Positions 11,304 to 20,411 of a stretch of DNA of 56,075 bases are shown piece after piece. Source of the stretch: Nocardioides jensenii JCM 1364 = NBRC 14755 (GTDB taxonomy: Bacteria; Actinomycetota; Actinomycetes; Propionibacteriales; Nocardioidaceae); NCBI RefSeq assembly GCF_001552535.1, contig NZ_BCRJ01000064.1, positions 1 through 56,075 of the forward strand, in the 5' to 3' direction. Position numbers and translations under genes: made by a program. Within the stretch, counting starts at the first letter, position 1, and the number at the start of each line of letters is the position of its first letter. Below the pieces are notes generated by a model that was not told the DNA's origin, did not search any database, and was given only the letters and a program-made list of their open reading frames with translations.

Positions 11304-12875
11304 TCAACCCTTCATCCGGATCGAACTTGGGTCGATGAGACCGGCCTGCAGCTCGAACTCGACGCCGGCGCCGAACGTTGGAATGGTGCCGTCGACGATC
11401 GGGACGACGTCCAGATCTTGGAACAATGCCTGCTCGGCGGCCACCCACCGCGGGCAGGACTTAGCCAAGGGCAGCGCAGTTGCCGCAGAGGTCTCCTCAA
11501 CGTAAGTCTGGTTGTCGATCGACGCCAGGTTCGACCCCTTCGGCGGGGTCTGTCCCGACAGACGGGCTACCAGATCACTCGGGATGCCGACCGTGATCGG
11601 GAGCCAGCCGGCGTCCCAGTCTCCGGATTCGTAGACGATCGGTCCCAGTCCCGAAGGGGGCACGCCTTGGATCTCCATGTCCACGCCGATCTCCGACCAG
11701 TTGTCCCGGAGGAGTTCTGCCGCCGCGGCCACGGAGTCGCCCAGCGCCGCGTTGTAGATGAACCTGAGGCTCAGCGTCTTCCCGTCCTTCTCACGGATCC
11801 CGCCATCGCCCGACACCCACCCGGCGTCGTCGAGAATCTGCGCCGCGGCCTCGGAGTCGAAGGGGGGCAGAGCCCCAGCAACAGTGTCCGCATGACAGGG
11901 ATCCGGCGGGATGGTTAGCAGGCTCTCTGGAGTTTTGCCATACCCGTTTGTCATGACGGTACCGAGGGCTTCCATGTCCATACCGGTCGTGAGCGCTCGG
12001 CGTACGTCGGGATCGGCGCCCGGCCGACCGTCCGACTGATTGAAGAACGTCAGGCCGATCGGGGTTCGAATCTCTCGCTGCACGTCGGCCACAGCAGCGA
12101 CGCGCTCCCGGTCAGGACCGAGCACACTCAACGCGTTGACTTCACCGGACAAGAAGAGGTTGGCCGCCGTCGTCTCGTTCGGCACCACCCTCAGAACCAC
12201 CGATGCAGGCAGCCCCGCGGTCTGCGCCGTCACGCCACCTGGGCCCCACGTGAACTCGTCGCGGCGAGTCAGCGTGTAGTGGTCACTCGGCACCGTCTCT
12301 GAGAGCTCAAACAGACCTGTTCCCTGGGTCTGCTCGGCCAACGCCTTCGGATTCGAGAGACCCTCGGGGCACACCATCAGGACGCCCCCCACCTTGTGGA
12401 TGAGGAACTGGTCAGGGTCCGCTGTCGTGACGGTGACCGTCCGACTTGCGTCGTCCGCAGTTGCTTTGAGCCCTTGCGGCAGATCGCGCAAGTAGTCGCT
12501 GCCCTGTGCGGGGTCCACGGCGAAGTTCAACGTCGCGGCTGCGTCGGTGGCTGTGAAGTCGTCGCCATTGGAGCAACTGATCCCGTCGCGGAGAGTGAAG
12601 ACGACCGAGCTCTCCTTGACGTCCCACTTCTCTGCCAGGTAAGGCTGTACGGAACCGTCGGCATCAAAGGCGACGAGCGAATCGTAGGCAAACCTCAGCA
12701 CGGTCTGTGTAATGCCCTCCGCAGCGTGCATTGGGTCCATCGTGGCTGGGTCACTCGGGATCGACATCGTGAACACCTGGTCGCCGGCGGAGCCGCCGTC
12801 GCCGCCTGAGCACGCCGATGCGGCCACTAGGACCGTCCCGGCCACGAGTGCTCGAGCAAGGGTCGATTTAGTCAT
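11304..12875 (-). CDS. Peptide ABC transporter substrate-binding lipoprotein (SBP_bac_5 family)
   Basis: A 523-residue DppA/OppA-type solute-binding protein. A lipoprotein signal peptide is visible: MTKSTLARAL, a hydrophobic core and ASAC with the lipidated Cys at residue 22, followed by a Gly/Ser linker. The body has the family pattern: an early FTMSIPSDPATMDPMHA, then RFAYDSLVAFDADGSVQPYL and EKWDVKESSVVFTLRDGISC. It would capture oligopeptides outside the membrane. GAGGAG precedes the ATG, which overlaps the upstream hydrolase stop by 4 nt. Its permeases and ATPases are not in this operon but 8-13 kb away at 21212-25078; no other binding protein is in the window. Confidence 0.92.
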   Translation of the reverse strand: MTKSTLARALVAGTVLVAASACSGGDGGSAGDQVFTMSIPSDPATMDPMHAAEGITQTVLRFAYDSLVAFDADGSVQPYLAEKWDVKESSVVFTLRDGISCSNGDDFTATDAAATLNFAVDPAQGSDYLRDLPQGLKATADDASRTVTVTTADPDQFLIHKVGGVLMVCPEGLSNPKALAEQTQGTGLFELSETVPSDHYTLTRRDEFTWGPGGVTAQTAGLPASVVLRVVPNETTAANLFLSGEVNALSVLGPDRERVAAVADVQREIRTPIGLTFFNQSDGRPGADPDVRRALTTGMDMEALGTVMTNGYGKTPESLLTIPPDPCHADTVAGALPPFDSEAAAQILDDAGWVSGDGGIREKDGKTLSLRFIYNAALGDSVAAAAELLRDNWSEIGVDMEIQGVPPSGLGPIVYESGDWDAGWLPITVGIPSDLVARLSGQTPPKGSNLASIDNQTYVEETSAATALPLAKSCPRWVAAEQALFQDLDVVPIVDGTIPTFGAGVEFELQAGLIDPSSIRMKG

Positions 12876-13798
12876 TCGGTTCTCCTCTTGGGTGGGTCTG
12901 ACTCCGCGCGGCGGAGAGCCTCCACGGCCAACCGCGCGGCGCGGCCGATGAAGTGGTCCCGAGAGCTGTTTCTAGAGCGGAAGTCCTCATCTCGGGTGAA
13001 CACCGCGACGGCGTAGGCACCCCCGTCGGGATAGGTCACCACGCCTGCTTCGTTGCGCAGGCCCGGCAACGTCCCGGTCTTGCTCGCGATCTCGACATCG
13101 TCCTCGAAGCCGCTGGCCATCCGGTTGTCCCAGGCCTGGTGCGACAACCACTCACGGACATTGGCGCACGCGGCCGACGGTCCCGCCTCGTTCTGCCAGA
13201 TGGCACGCAGCAGGCTGACCGTCTCACGCGCCGTGGAACGACACGTCCGATCTGGGTCGAGCGCCCGCAGCGTTCGGAGGCGCTCGGAGTCGATGCCTGC
13301 CAAGGCATTCTCCTTGTCGACATACCCGAGTCCGAGATCCTCGCCGACACTGCGGATGATCTCTGCGCAGTCCTGCGGCACAGCGGTTCTGGATAGGCCA
13401 AGCTCGCCGAGCAGACGCTCGACCGCATCACGCCCCACCATGCTGAGCAAGAAGTCAGTCGCGGCATTGTCGCTCAGTGAGAGCATCAGCACCGCGAGGT
13501 CGCGCACCGGCAGCGTCACCGGCCCACGTAACGTCCCGAGCCCGCTGGGTGACGGCGTCAGATCGGCCGGCGAGAGGGTCACTTGACGGTCGAGGTCGAA
13601 CTCACCGGAAGCAGCTCGTCGCGCGAGCTCGAGCGCAACCGGGACCTTGAGCAGGGATGCCAGCACCACTGGAATGTCGGGCCCGACACCGACCTGCGTC
13701 ACTGACCTGACCGACTGTGCCTGCAACCAGACCCGCACCCCCACGGCGGCCGCTTCCTTCAGAATGTCCTTCTCCACAGCAGGGCTCGTCGTGATCAC
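12872..13798 (-). CDS. Class A beta-lactamase-fold serine hydrolase, cytosolic
   Basis: A 308-residue penicillin-recognising serine hydrolase with the three active-site signatures of the class A fold: S48-L-L-K51, S109-D-N111 and K240-T-G242. There is no signal peptide, unlike secreted beta-lactamases, and I see no ExxLN omega-loop motif after the SDN, so efficient beta-lactam deacylation is doubtful. An amidase or peptidase working on imported D-residue-containing peptides is more likely, but this is inference. The GTG start overlaps the upstream serine hydrolase stop by 4 nt (GTGA) and the gene overlaps the transport lipoprotein downstream by 4 nt, so three genes are translationally coupled. 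Confidence 0.85.
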   Translation of the reverse strand: MITTSPAVEKDILKEAAAVGVRVWLQAQSVRSVTQVGVGPDIPVVLASLLKVPVALELARRAASGEFDLDRQVTLSPADLTPSPSGLGTLRGPVTLPVRDLAVLMLSLSDNAATDFLLSMVGRDAVERLLGELGLSRTAVPQDCAEIIRSVGEDLGLGYVDKENALAGIDSERLRTLRALDPDRTCRSTARETVSLLRAIWQNEAGPSAACANVREWLSHQAWDNRMASGFEDDVEIASKTGTLPGLRNEAGVVTYPDGGAYAVAVFTRDEDFRSRNSSRDHFIGRAARLAVEALRRAESDPPKRRTE

Positions 13799-15207
13799 GG
13801 CCTCTCCAGTCGCCGAGTGTCGACACGCCGCGCAAGACGCCCGCCGAAATCGAGTGCGATCACGCCGGAATCGTCTCGAACAAAACGGCCCCGGACATTC
13901 TCGTACTGACCGGCTAGAGCCACGAAGTGGTCGCTGCTCTCACCCACCACCAGGCCCACGGGTACCGCAAAGACCTCACCAGTTTCGTTCCGTTCTCCGG
14001 TCTTGGGATCGCACGGTGACACTCGAATGGTGAGCAGCAAAGTCTCGCCCTCCACGCCGACCACGACCACCAGCTCTTCGGTCTCATACGTACCGACCAA
14101 CTCTGCTGAGACGTCGATCGGAACAGATCTCGTCGAAGGCGGAAGGTCCTCCACCCCGAGCAACTCGTTCAGGATCCGGGACCGCACCAGATCGATGACC
14201 CGGGCTCCTGAGGTGCCGCAATTGGTCATTGTGCCGATAGCCAGATCGTGATCAGGGGCGAGATCGAGCCGGACGATCTGGCCGGTGGCCACACCCGAGT
14301 GGCCGACCAGTCGCACACCTTCGACGTCCCTGAGGAACCAGCCGATGCCCACGGCGTCACCTAGCGCGCTCCCCTCAGCCCGCGCAGTCGGTCTCTGCAT
14401 GGCTTGACGCAAAGTGCCACCAAGCACGCCTTCCATGGACGTCCCGGCGCAACCGAGGTGGAACCGCGCCCAGGTCAGCAGATCGGATGACGTCCCGGCC
14501 AGCCCGCCAGCGGGCATGGCGTACTGCGGCGCCGGCCAGGGACCTACGACTGCGGCCCCGTCGAGGACAGACTCATGCCCCACGGCGAACCGGCGCGTCA
14601 TCACGTCACCGGCCCGCTCGAAAGTGTTGATCATGCCGAGGGGATCGAGCAGCTGATCGCGAATCGCTTCAGCGAAGCTCAGTCCGGTGGCGCGTTCGAC
14701 GAGGTGACCAGCGAGAATCAGGGATGCGTTGTTGTAGGTGACCACGGACCCTGGTCTTGTGAGCTGCGGAGCCCGTGCCAACGCCCCAACGAAACCTGCG
14801 ATCGGTTCAGTTCCCCGGTCCGGACGGAACGGTAGGTCGCCCGCCCATCCAGCGGTGTGATTGAGAAGGTGGAGCACCGTGACCTCCGCCAGGGCCACCG
14901 GGTCCGAGAGCCGCAAGTCCGGCAAGTACGTGGTCACAGGCTCATCGAGATCCACCAAGCCGCGCTCGACGAGCTGCATCACAGCAGTGGCCGTGAACGT
15001 CTTCGTGATCGAGGCCCAGGGAAAGACAGTCGAACCGTCGATCGGAAGGGGGTTATCCACACTGGTGATGCCACGAAAGACGTGCTGCTCGTACCCGGCG
15101 TACCGCACGGCTAGCGCAACTCCAGGGACGGTGAGTCCCTCGAGGGCCTCGTCAAGCCACTCCCCCATCGGCAGGTCGGCGACCTGCTCGTGCCTCGGTT
15201 CCCGCAT
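13795..15207 (-). CDS. Class C beta-lactamase-family serine hydrolase with C-terminal extension
   Basis: A 470-residue serine hydrolase of the beta-lactamase class C / D-aminopeptidase / EstB family (COG1680). Active-site motifs are S66-I-T-K69, Y158-N-N160 and GHSGVATG, standing for the third element. Residues after about 340 form a lipocalin-like beta-rich tail (VGTYETEELVVVVG) like that in DAP-type D-aminopeptidases. No signal peptide is visible, so it should act in the cytoplasm. First gene of the six-gene minus-strand operon; ATG 15207 has AGGTGAG upstream. Family members hydrolyse D-Ala-type peptides, amides or esters; substrate here is inferred from the peptide-uptake setting. It is divergent from kynU. 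Confidence 0.88.
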   Translation of the reverse strand: MREPRHEQVADLPMGEWLDEALEGLTVPGVALAVRYAGYEQHVFRGITSVDNPLPIDGSTVFPWASITKTFTATAVMQLVERGLVDLDEPVTTYLPDLRLSDPVALAEVTVLHLLNHTAGWAGDLPFRPDRGTEPIAGFVGALARAPQLTRPGSVVTYNNASLILAGHLVERATGLSFAEAIRDQLLDPLGMINTFERAGDVMTRRFAVGHESVLDGAAVVGPWPAPQYAMPAGGLAGTSSDLLTWARFHLGCAGTSMEGVLGGTLRQAMQRPTARAEGSALGDAVGIGWFLRDVEGVRLVGHSGVATGQIVRLDLAPDHDLAIGTMTNCGTSGARVIDLVRSRILNELLGVEDLPPSTRSVPIDVSAELVGTYETEELVVVVGVEGETLLLTIRVSPCDPKTGERNETGEVFAVPVGLVVGESSDHFVALAGQYENVRGRFVRDDSGVIALDFGGRLARRVDTRRLERP

Positions 15208-15294
15208 GCCTCACCTCTTCCGACCGTCCAACGTTGCGCACCTCGAGGTGCCGACAGGGAAACCATGGCAACAGGCTGTGGCGGCGTCGCCGTT

Positions 15295-15316
15295 GTTCCG
15301 GACGAACTTCTGTCCA
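15295..15316. promoter_or_regulatory. Candidate operator in the kynU / hydrolase divergent region
   Basis: The 187-nt space between 15207 and 15395 must hold both divergent promoters. It contains GTTC-n5-GAAC (15295-15307), immediately followed by TTCTGTCCA (15308-15316). The same 9-mer forms one arm of the inverted repeat upstream of the PucR gene (26917-26925). Shared control of the two operons is only a suggestion. Confidence 0.3.
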
Positions 15317-15394
15317 CAGTTGGTCGGACTCCACAACACTTCCGGCACGTCGGGACGGGCACGGTTAGGGCCATACCTGAGAGGAGCAGCAACC

Positions 15395-16636
15395 GTGACA
15401 TCTCACCCCACCACTGACCAGGCGTACGCGACAATGCTCGACGACACCGTCGGTCTCGGAGGCACCCGTGATCGCTTCCTCGTGCCCCCGGGCGTTGTGT
15501 ACCTGGACGGCAATTCACTCGGTGCGCTTCCGCGGGGCGTGCCCGACCGAATCAACGACGCCATTGCCCGTGAGTGGGGAGCCGGCCTGATCGGGTCATG
15601 GATCGAGGCCGACTGGGCAGGGCTGGCCCAGCGCGTGGGCGCGAAGCTGGCGCCGCTGCTCGGTACGGCACCGGACGACCTCCATGTGGGTGATGGAACC
15701 TCCGTGAGCCTCTACAAGGCGCTTGTCGCAGGCTGCCGACTGCGCCCCGACCGCTCCGTCGTGGTTCTGGATCCCAGCACTTTTCCCACCGACGCGTACG
15801 TCGCTGAGGGAGTCGCGAATACACTTGGGCTCCGGCTGCGGTGGGCCGACCTTGGGCAACCTGCCTCGTCCGTCGACGAGGATGTCGCCATGGTGCTCAT
15901 CAATCACGTCGATTTCCGGACTGGCGCCATGCTGGACATCGGATCCGTCACTGAAGCGATCCATGATGCCGGGGCGGTCGTCCTCTGGGACGTCTGTCAC
16001 TCTGTGGGAACAGTGCCCCTGACCCTCGCCGTGGACGACGTCGACTTCGCGGTGGGGTGCACCTACAAGTACCTCAACGGTGGACCGGGCTCTCCTGCTT
16101 TCATCTACGTAGCCCCACGCCACCAGCAGAAGATCGCCCCGCCGATCCCGGGCTGGTGGGGGCACGCCCGCCCGTTCGCCATGGAACTCGCCCACGCGCC
16201 TGCCCATGGCGCCGCCCGGATGGCGTCGGGGACGCCTCCTGTCCTCGGGCTCACAGTTCTCGACGCCGCTCTGGACGTCTTTGCCGACGTCGACTTGCCC
16301 CAGCTCAGGACACGTTCGCTCTCACTCACCAACTACTTCATCGAGCTGGTCGATCGCCTCGTCGGTGATGTGGTGGAGGTGATCACTCCCCGCTTGGAAC
16401 ACCATCGCGGAAGCCAGGTCTCGCTGCGGCATCCTGCTGCGTACGGCGTCATCCAGGCGCTGATCCGCCGCGGCGTGATCGGAGACTTCCGCGCCCCGGA
16501 TGTGGCCAGGTTCGGCTTCGCCCCCCTCTACGTCACCCATCGCGACGTCCTGCGAGCCGCAGGGCACTTGGCAGCTGTGGTGGATTCCGCCGAGTTCGCA
16601 CATCCCGACCATGCGACCAGGAGTCACGTCACCTGA
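15395..16636 (+). CDS. kynU: Kynureninase
   Basis: A 413-residue PLP-dependent fold-type I enzyme cleaving L-kynurenine to anthranilate and L-alanine. Family motifs include VYLDGNSLGALPRGV near the N-terminus, GDGTSVSLYKAL, NHVDFRTGAMLDI, LWDVCHSVGTVPL, and the PLP lysine K225 in TYKYLNGGPGSPAF. The C-terminal domain with GDFRAPDVARFGFAPLY is characteristic. Start is GTG 15395, with GGAG 8 nt upstream; upstream in-frame sequence lacks family similarity. Monocistronic on the plus strand; its 3' end overlaps that of kynB (minus) by 8 nt. With kynA and kynB it completes tryptophan to anthranilate within the window. Confidence 0.95.
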   Translation: MTSHPTTDQAYATMLDDTVGLGGTRDRFLVPPGVVYLDGNSLGALPRGVPDRINDAIAREWGAGLIGSWIEADWAGLAQRVGAKLAPLLGTAPDDLHVGDGTSVSLYKALVAGCRLRPDRSVVVLDPSTFPTDAYVAEGVANTLGLRLRWADLGQPASSVDEDVAMVLINHVDFRTGAMLDIGSVTEAIHDAGAVVLWDVCHSVGTVPLTLAVDDVDFAVGCTYKYLNGGPGSPAFIYVAPRHQQKIAPPIPGWWGHARPFAMELAHAPAHGAARMASGTPPVLGLTVLDAALDVFADVDLPQLRTRSLSLTNYFIELVDRLVGDVVEVITPRLEHHRGSQVSLRHPAAYGVIQALIRRGVIGDFRAPDVARFGFAPLYVTHRDVLRAAGHLAAVVDSAEFAHPDHATRSHVT

Positions 16637-17375
16637 CCAACCGGTCGAGCATCGCGACGGTCTCTGCCCACGCGACCGTCCCGGTCTGGATGGGCGCAAA
16701 GTGGTCTCCTGGCACTTCTACGAGCTCCGCCACTCCCCCGGCCGCGCGCACCCTTCGGACGAACTCGCGCGACTGCACAACGGGCACGGTGTCGTCCTCT
16801 GTCGGATGCAGGCATCCTACGGGGATCCCGAGTGGTATCTGACTGATCGGATCCAAGCAAGCATGAGCCGGTCCAGGTGCCGATCCCAGAAGGCCCGCCA
16901 CCGCGTCCGACCCCAGGCCCTGCTCATGCGCTGCACACAGGTCGAGGACTCCGGCTTGGCTCACTACTGCGGCGATCCGTACAGCACCCTCGCGCCAGCG
17001 CGGGTGCCTGTCCCGGCTGGCGGCCCACATCGCCAGATGGCCTCCTGCGGAATGCCCGAGCGCGACCACGCGGCCCAGGTTCAGGCCAGGCACCGTGGAC
17101 AACAGGTCGACTCCGGCGGACACGTCGTCAAAGGTCTCGGGCACACCCCCGTCGCCACCCACCCGCCGGTACTCCAGATTCCACGCAACCCAACCGCGGC
17201 GCGCCAGATCCTCGGCAAGTGCCCGTCCGTGCTCAAGCCCGTATGCCACTTTCCAGAACCCACCATGGACCACGACGACCACTCCCTGCGGCGATCCGGA
17301 CGGTAGGTGGAGTTCCGCATGCTGGTCCGGGTGGGGACCGTAGTTCCAACGTTCGAGCGTCACGGGCGGACCCAT
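16629..17375 (-). CDS. Kynurenine formamidase (alpha/beta-hydrolase, AFMID-like)
   Basis: A 248-residue alpha/beta-hydrolase with the arylformamidase/BD-FAE oxyanion motif HGGFW (37-41), the nucleophile elbow GHSAGGH with S109, an acid around D194-D195 and H225 in GDHFAP. It would hydrolyse N-formyl-L-kynurenine to kynurenine and formate. It belongs to the hydrolase type, not the metal-dependent cyclase-type bacterial KynB. Two starts are plausible: ATG 17375, or GTG 17363, which forms a 4-nt GTGA overlap with the S9 peptidase stop; neither has a clear ribosome site, so translational coupling is likely. Context with kynU (tail-to-tail, 8-nt overlap) and kynA supports the call over a generic esterase. 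Confidence 0.85.
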   Translation of the reverse strand: MGPPVTLERWNYGPHPDQHAELHLPSGSPQGVVVVVHGGFWKVAYGLEHGRALAEDLARRGWVAWNLEYRRVGGDGGVPETFDDVSAGVDLLSTVPGLNLGRVVALGHSAGGHLAMWAASRDRHPRWREGAVRIAAVVSQAGVLDLCAAHEQGLGSDAVAGLLGSAPGPAHACLDPISQIPLGIPVGCLHPTEDDTVPVVQSREFVRRVRAAGGVAELVEVPGDHFAPIQTGTVAWAETVAMLDRLVR

Positions 17376-19300
17376 TCGGTGAGCCAATTGACGACACGAT
17401 GTGAATAGTCGATCCGGTACGACGGGCGGCCGTCCACCACGAATGTGTGTGACGCCCCGGGGTAGATCACAAGACGAGTGGGCACTCCTCGCGCACGCAA
17501 AGCGGCGTGCCACTGCTGCGCCTGAGGCAGCGGGCAACGCAGGTCGGCTCCGCCGTGAAGCACGAGGGTCGGTGTCGTCACATCACCCACGCGTGCCCAT
17601 GGCGACATCCGCTCATACTTCTCCGGCAGGTCCCATGGCATCCCGCCCAGCTGCTCACGCGCCGTAGGAAGTCCCGCATCGGAGGGCCCGACGACACTAC
17701 CCAGATCGCACACCATGCCGCCTGTGACGGCCGCCGCGAATCTGTGGTCGAAGGCAGTCAGGAAACTGGCCATGTACCCGCCGTAGCTGTATCCGGCGAC
17801 GGCGAGACGGTGAGGATCCGCGATCCCCTCGTCGACCAACTGATCCACGGCACAGAGCAGGTCCGGGGCATCGGCCGTGCCCCACGCCCCGCGAGCCGCG
17901 GCAGCGAACGTCGAGCCATACCCATCACTGCCGCGCGGGTTGACAAGCAGAATCGCCCAGCCGCGCGCGATCAGTTCCTGCTGATACAGATGGGTGTCGT
18001 CCACGCAACCCTCCCAGGCACTGTGAGGGCCGCCGTGGATGTCCAGGAGCAGCGCCCGCGGACCCTGCTTGCCGGAATCACGTAGTAACCATCCGTGAAC
18101 CGCACTGCCATCAGAGGACAGGAACTCCCTCTCCTCACCGACTACCGGGACGAGGTCCGGACCGGACCGCAGACGCGAGTAGTCAGACCGCAGGGTCACC
18201 GTTTTCGTCGATCGGTCGAGCGTCGCTATTTCGCCGTACGACGTCGAGCTCCGGAGCAGGAACGCAACCCTTCCTGCAGCCTCCGTCACGCCCGAGACGC
18301 TGGTCCCGGTATCGGCGAGTAGAGCCACGAGTGGCGCACCGTCGAGGGGGACGTAATACAGATGGCTTGCACCTCGATCCCGCACGCAGCACAGAACGCC
18401 TCCACCGTCCGATGTGACTTGTGGTGTTCCACCGGGATACCCCGGAGCAGCGCGCAGCAGGTTGCGGTTCAAGAGGCCGGTCAGCGATCTCGCGGCCCCC
18501 GTCACCACGTCGAGACGGAACAGTTCATCGGGAACCGACGTGTCCCTTTTGCCGGTGACCAGCATGCTGGCCCCGTCGGGGGTCCACGAAACTGGTCCGC
18601 GGGCCAGCACATCCGGTGCGATGCGACGCGGTATCCGTTCGGTCGCAGTCGCGTCGAGAGAGACCGCGACCACATGAGTGTCGGTCCAGAGGGTGAGATC
18701 GGAGTCGTGGTCGGGCCCAGCGGTGAACGCCAGCCATCGGGAGTCTGGTGACCATGCGGGGTCGCCGCAGAATCGGATGTTCTCAGCCACCGCACGGCAC
18801 CACCCTGTCGCCACCTCGAGAACGTGAATATCACTTGAGGTCTCACCGATGATGCCGCCTCCGTCGGCGTGATAATCGACCCGTTCGGAGACGATCGGCC
18901 CGTCCTGAAGTCCAGTGCCACTGGGGGCGGTGAACGCCAACCACCGTCCGTCGGGGCTCCAGGCCGGTGCCCCAGCCCCGCCGTCAAGATTCGTCAGTCG
19001 GCGCGGCTCGACTGCTCCACGCCCGCTCGCATCGAGTAGCCAGACCTGAGGCTGACCACTTCCACGGAGGAACGCGATCCAACGTCCTTCCGGGCACCAG
19101 ACAGGGGCTGTGTCTGCGGGACCCGACGTCAGCCGATAGGTCGAGTCACCCTCGACACTCCACAGCACCCGCCTCGTTCGGTCCTCATCACGGTCGTGGG
19201 AGCAGAGTACATAGCAGATCCGTGAGCCATCAGGTGAGATCACCGGACTCTCCGGGCTCGAGAGGTCCCACAACTCGTCAATTCGCAGCGGTCGCGCCAT
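17360..19300 (-). CDS. S9 family prolyl oligopeptidase / acylaminoacyl-peptidase
   Basis: A 646-residue serine peptidase with an N-terminal seven-bladed beta-propeller (repeats such as ISPDGSRICYV, APAWSPDGRWLAFTAP, DPAWSPDSRWLAFTAG) and a C-terminal alpha/beta-hydrolase domain from about residue 400. The domain shows DIHGGPHSAWEG, the nucleophile in GYSYGGYMASF (about residue 505), LVLHGGADLRCPL and ASHTF for the His. The propeller restricts access to short peptides; members release N-acyl amino acids or dipeptides. No signal peptide. ATG 19300 is preceded by GGAGGT at 7 nt, better than starts at 19315 or 19339. Operon with the kynurenine formamidase. Confidence 0.92.
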   Translation of the reverse strand: MARPLRIDELWDLSSPESPVISPDGSRICYVLCSHDRDEDRTRRVLWSVEGDSTYRLTSGPADTAPVWCPEGRWIAFLRGSGQPQVWLLDASGRGAVEPRRLTNLDGGAGAPAWSPDGRWLAFTAPSGTGLQDGPIVSERVDYHADGGGIIGETSSDIHVLEVATGWCRAVAENIRFCGDPAWSPDSRWLAFTAGPDHDSDLTLWTDTHVVAVSLDATATERIPRRIAPDVLARGPVSWTPDGASMLVTGKRDTSVPDELFRLDVVTGAARSLTGLLNRNLLRAAPGYPGGTPQVTSDGGGVLCCVRDRGASHLYYVPLDGAPLVALLADTGTSVSGVTEAAGRVAFLLRSSTSYGEIATLDRSTKTVTLRSDYSRLRSGPDLVPVVGEEREFLSSDGSAVHGWLLRDSGKQGPRALLLDIHGGPHSAWEGCVDDTHLYQQELIARGWAILLVNPRGSDGYGSTFAAAARGAWGTADAPDLLCAVDQLVDEGIADPHRLAVAGYSYGGYMASFLTAFDHRFAAAVTGGMVCDLGSVVGPSDAGLPTAREQLGGMPWDLPEKYERMSPWARVGDVTTPTLVLHGGADLRCPLPQAQQWHAALRARGVPTRLVIYPGASHTFVVDGRPSYRIDYSHRVVNWLTEWVRP

Positions 19301-19430
19301 CCAAGTGACCTCCATCCAGGGTGTTCGCAGCATCATCACCGAGTAATCCTGGGCTGCATCGGTTCGATCGTCCGAACTCTCCGGATCACCCTCGGAACAT
19401 CCGACACACTGCCGGGCAACCGCCCTCGCC

Positions 19431-19441
19431 TAGGCTAGGTT
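19431..19441 (+). promoter_or_regulatory. Leaderless-type promoter (-10) of the PLP dehydratase
   Basis: TAGGCT (19431-19436) and the overlapping TAGGTT (19436-19441) lie 9 and 4 nt before the ATG at 19446, and no Shine-Dalgarno sequence is present. The transcript would start at or within 3 nt of the ATG. No -35 box is recognisable. Confidence 0.6.
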
Positions 19442-19445
19442 TGTC

Positions 19446-20399
19446 ATGCTGACCACGTCTGAAGATCTTGAGAGCGCTCGGGTACGGATCGCTGCATCCT
19501 GTGTGAAGACTCCGGTCCTTCGCTTGTCGTCACCCGATGTCGAGAGTCCACTGTGGCTCAAGGCCGAGTCACTGCAGCGAACCGGCTCATTCAAGTTGCG
19601 CGGGGCAACGAACGCGATCGGCCTGCTCGACCGCGCACGTCAGATCGCTGGAGTTGTGAGCCACTCGTCAGGAAATCACGGACAGGCGGTTGCCTGCGCA
19701 GCCTCCGCTGCCGGCATCTCAGCGACGGTAGTGATGCCGGAGACGGCCTCCCGAAGAAAGATCGAGCTCACGCGTGGCTGGGGAGCCCGCGTCCTCCTGT
19801 GCCCAGCGGAGGAAACGGTTCGTCACGCCCAGAAACTGGCCAGCGAAACAGGGGCGACGCTGGTTCCACCCTTCGACGACGCAGGCGTGATCGCGGGGCA
19901 AGGCACCGTCGGACTCGAGCTGATCGCGCAGGTGCCCGACCTCGCGGTCGTCCTGGTTCCGGTCGGAGGCGGCGGTCTAGTGTCCGGGGTGGCTGCGGCC
20001 GTCAAGCAACATCTGCGGCACGTCTCAGTGATCGCCGTCGAGCCCGAGCTGGCCTCCGACCTGGCCGAAGGCTTTGCCACTGGTGTTCGCTCCTTCTGGT
20101 CGACCGACCGCACTGGACGAACGATTGCCGACGGGCTGCGTTCCGCAGCGGTCGGCGAGTTGCCGTGGGCCCACATCCGCAACTACGTCGATGACGTTGT
20201 GACGGTCTCCGATGACGCGATCGCGGAAGCCATGCGGCGCCTTGCCGAGGACTCTAAGCTCGTGGCCGAGCCCAGCGGAGCGGTCGCGACCGCCGCCTGG
20301 CTCGAGCACAGTGACCGACTTCCGAAGGGAGTCACAGCAGCGATCGTGACGGGCGGCAACGTGGACCTCGACGCGTTCTTCGCTATCACCCGCGGCTGA
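19446..20399 (+). CDS. PLP-dependent serine/threonine dehydratase-like enzyme (serine racemase/threonine ammonia-lyase family)
   Basis: A 317-residue fold-type II PLP enzyme. The PLP lysine is K50 in TGSFKLRGA, the substrate/phosphate loop is HSSGNHGQA, and the glycine-rich PLP phosphate loop is VPVGGGGLVSG. Length and motifs fit catabolic threonine/serine dehydratases, threo-3-hydroxyaspartate dehydratases and serine racemases, which cannot be separated by eye; it lacks an ACT regulatory domain. Products would be 2-oxo acids and ammonia via enamines, which a Rid protein such as that at 10816 could process. It is divergent from the S9 peptidase and converges on kynA with a 12-nt gap. Confidence 0.88.
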   Translation: MLTTSEDLESARVRIAASCVKTPVLRLSSPDVESPLWLKAESLQRTGSFKLRGATNAIGLLDRARQIAGVVSHSSGNHGQAVACAASAAGISATVVMPETASRRKIELTRGWGARVLLCPAEETVRHAQKLASETGATLVPPFDDAGVIAGQGTVGLELIAQVPDLAVVLVPVGGGGLVSGVAAAVKQHLRHVSVIAVEPELASDLAEGFATGVRSFWSTDRTGRTIADGLRSAAVGELPWAHIRNYVDDVVTVSDDAIAEAMRRLAEDSKLVAEPSGAVATAAWLEHSDRLPKGVTAAIVTGGNVDLDAFFAITRG

Positions 20400-20411
20400 C
20401 CCCAACCCGGT

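Noticed and set aside
12872..15207. Beta-lactam resistance genes.
   Set aside because: Both hydrolases lack signal peptides, the class A member lacks ExxLN, and the context is peptide transport and amino acid catabolism, so resistance is not supported.
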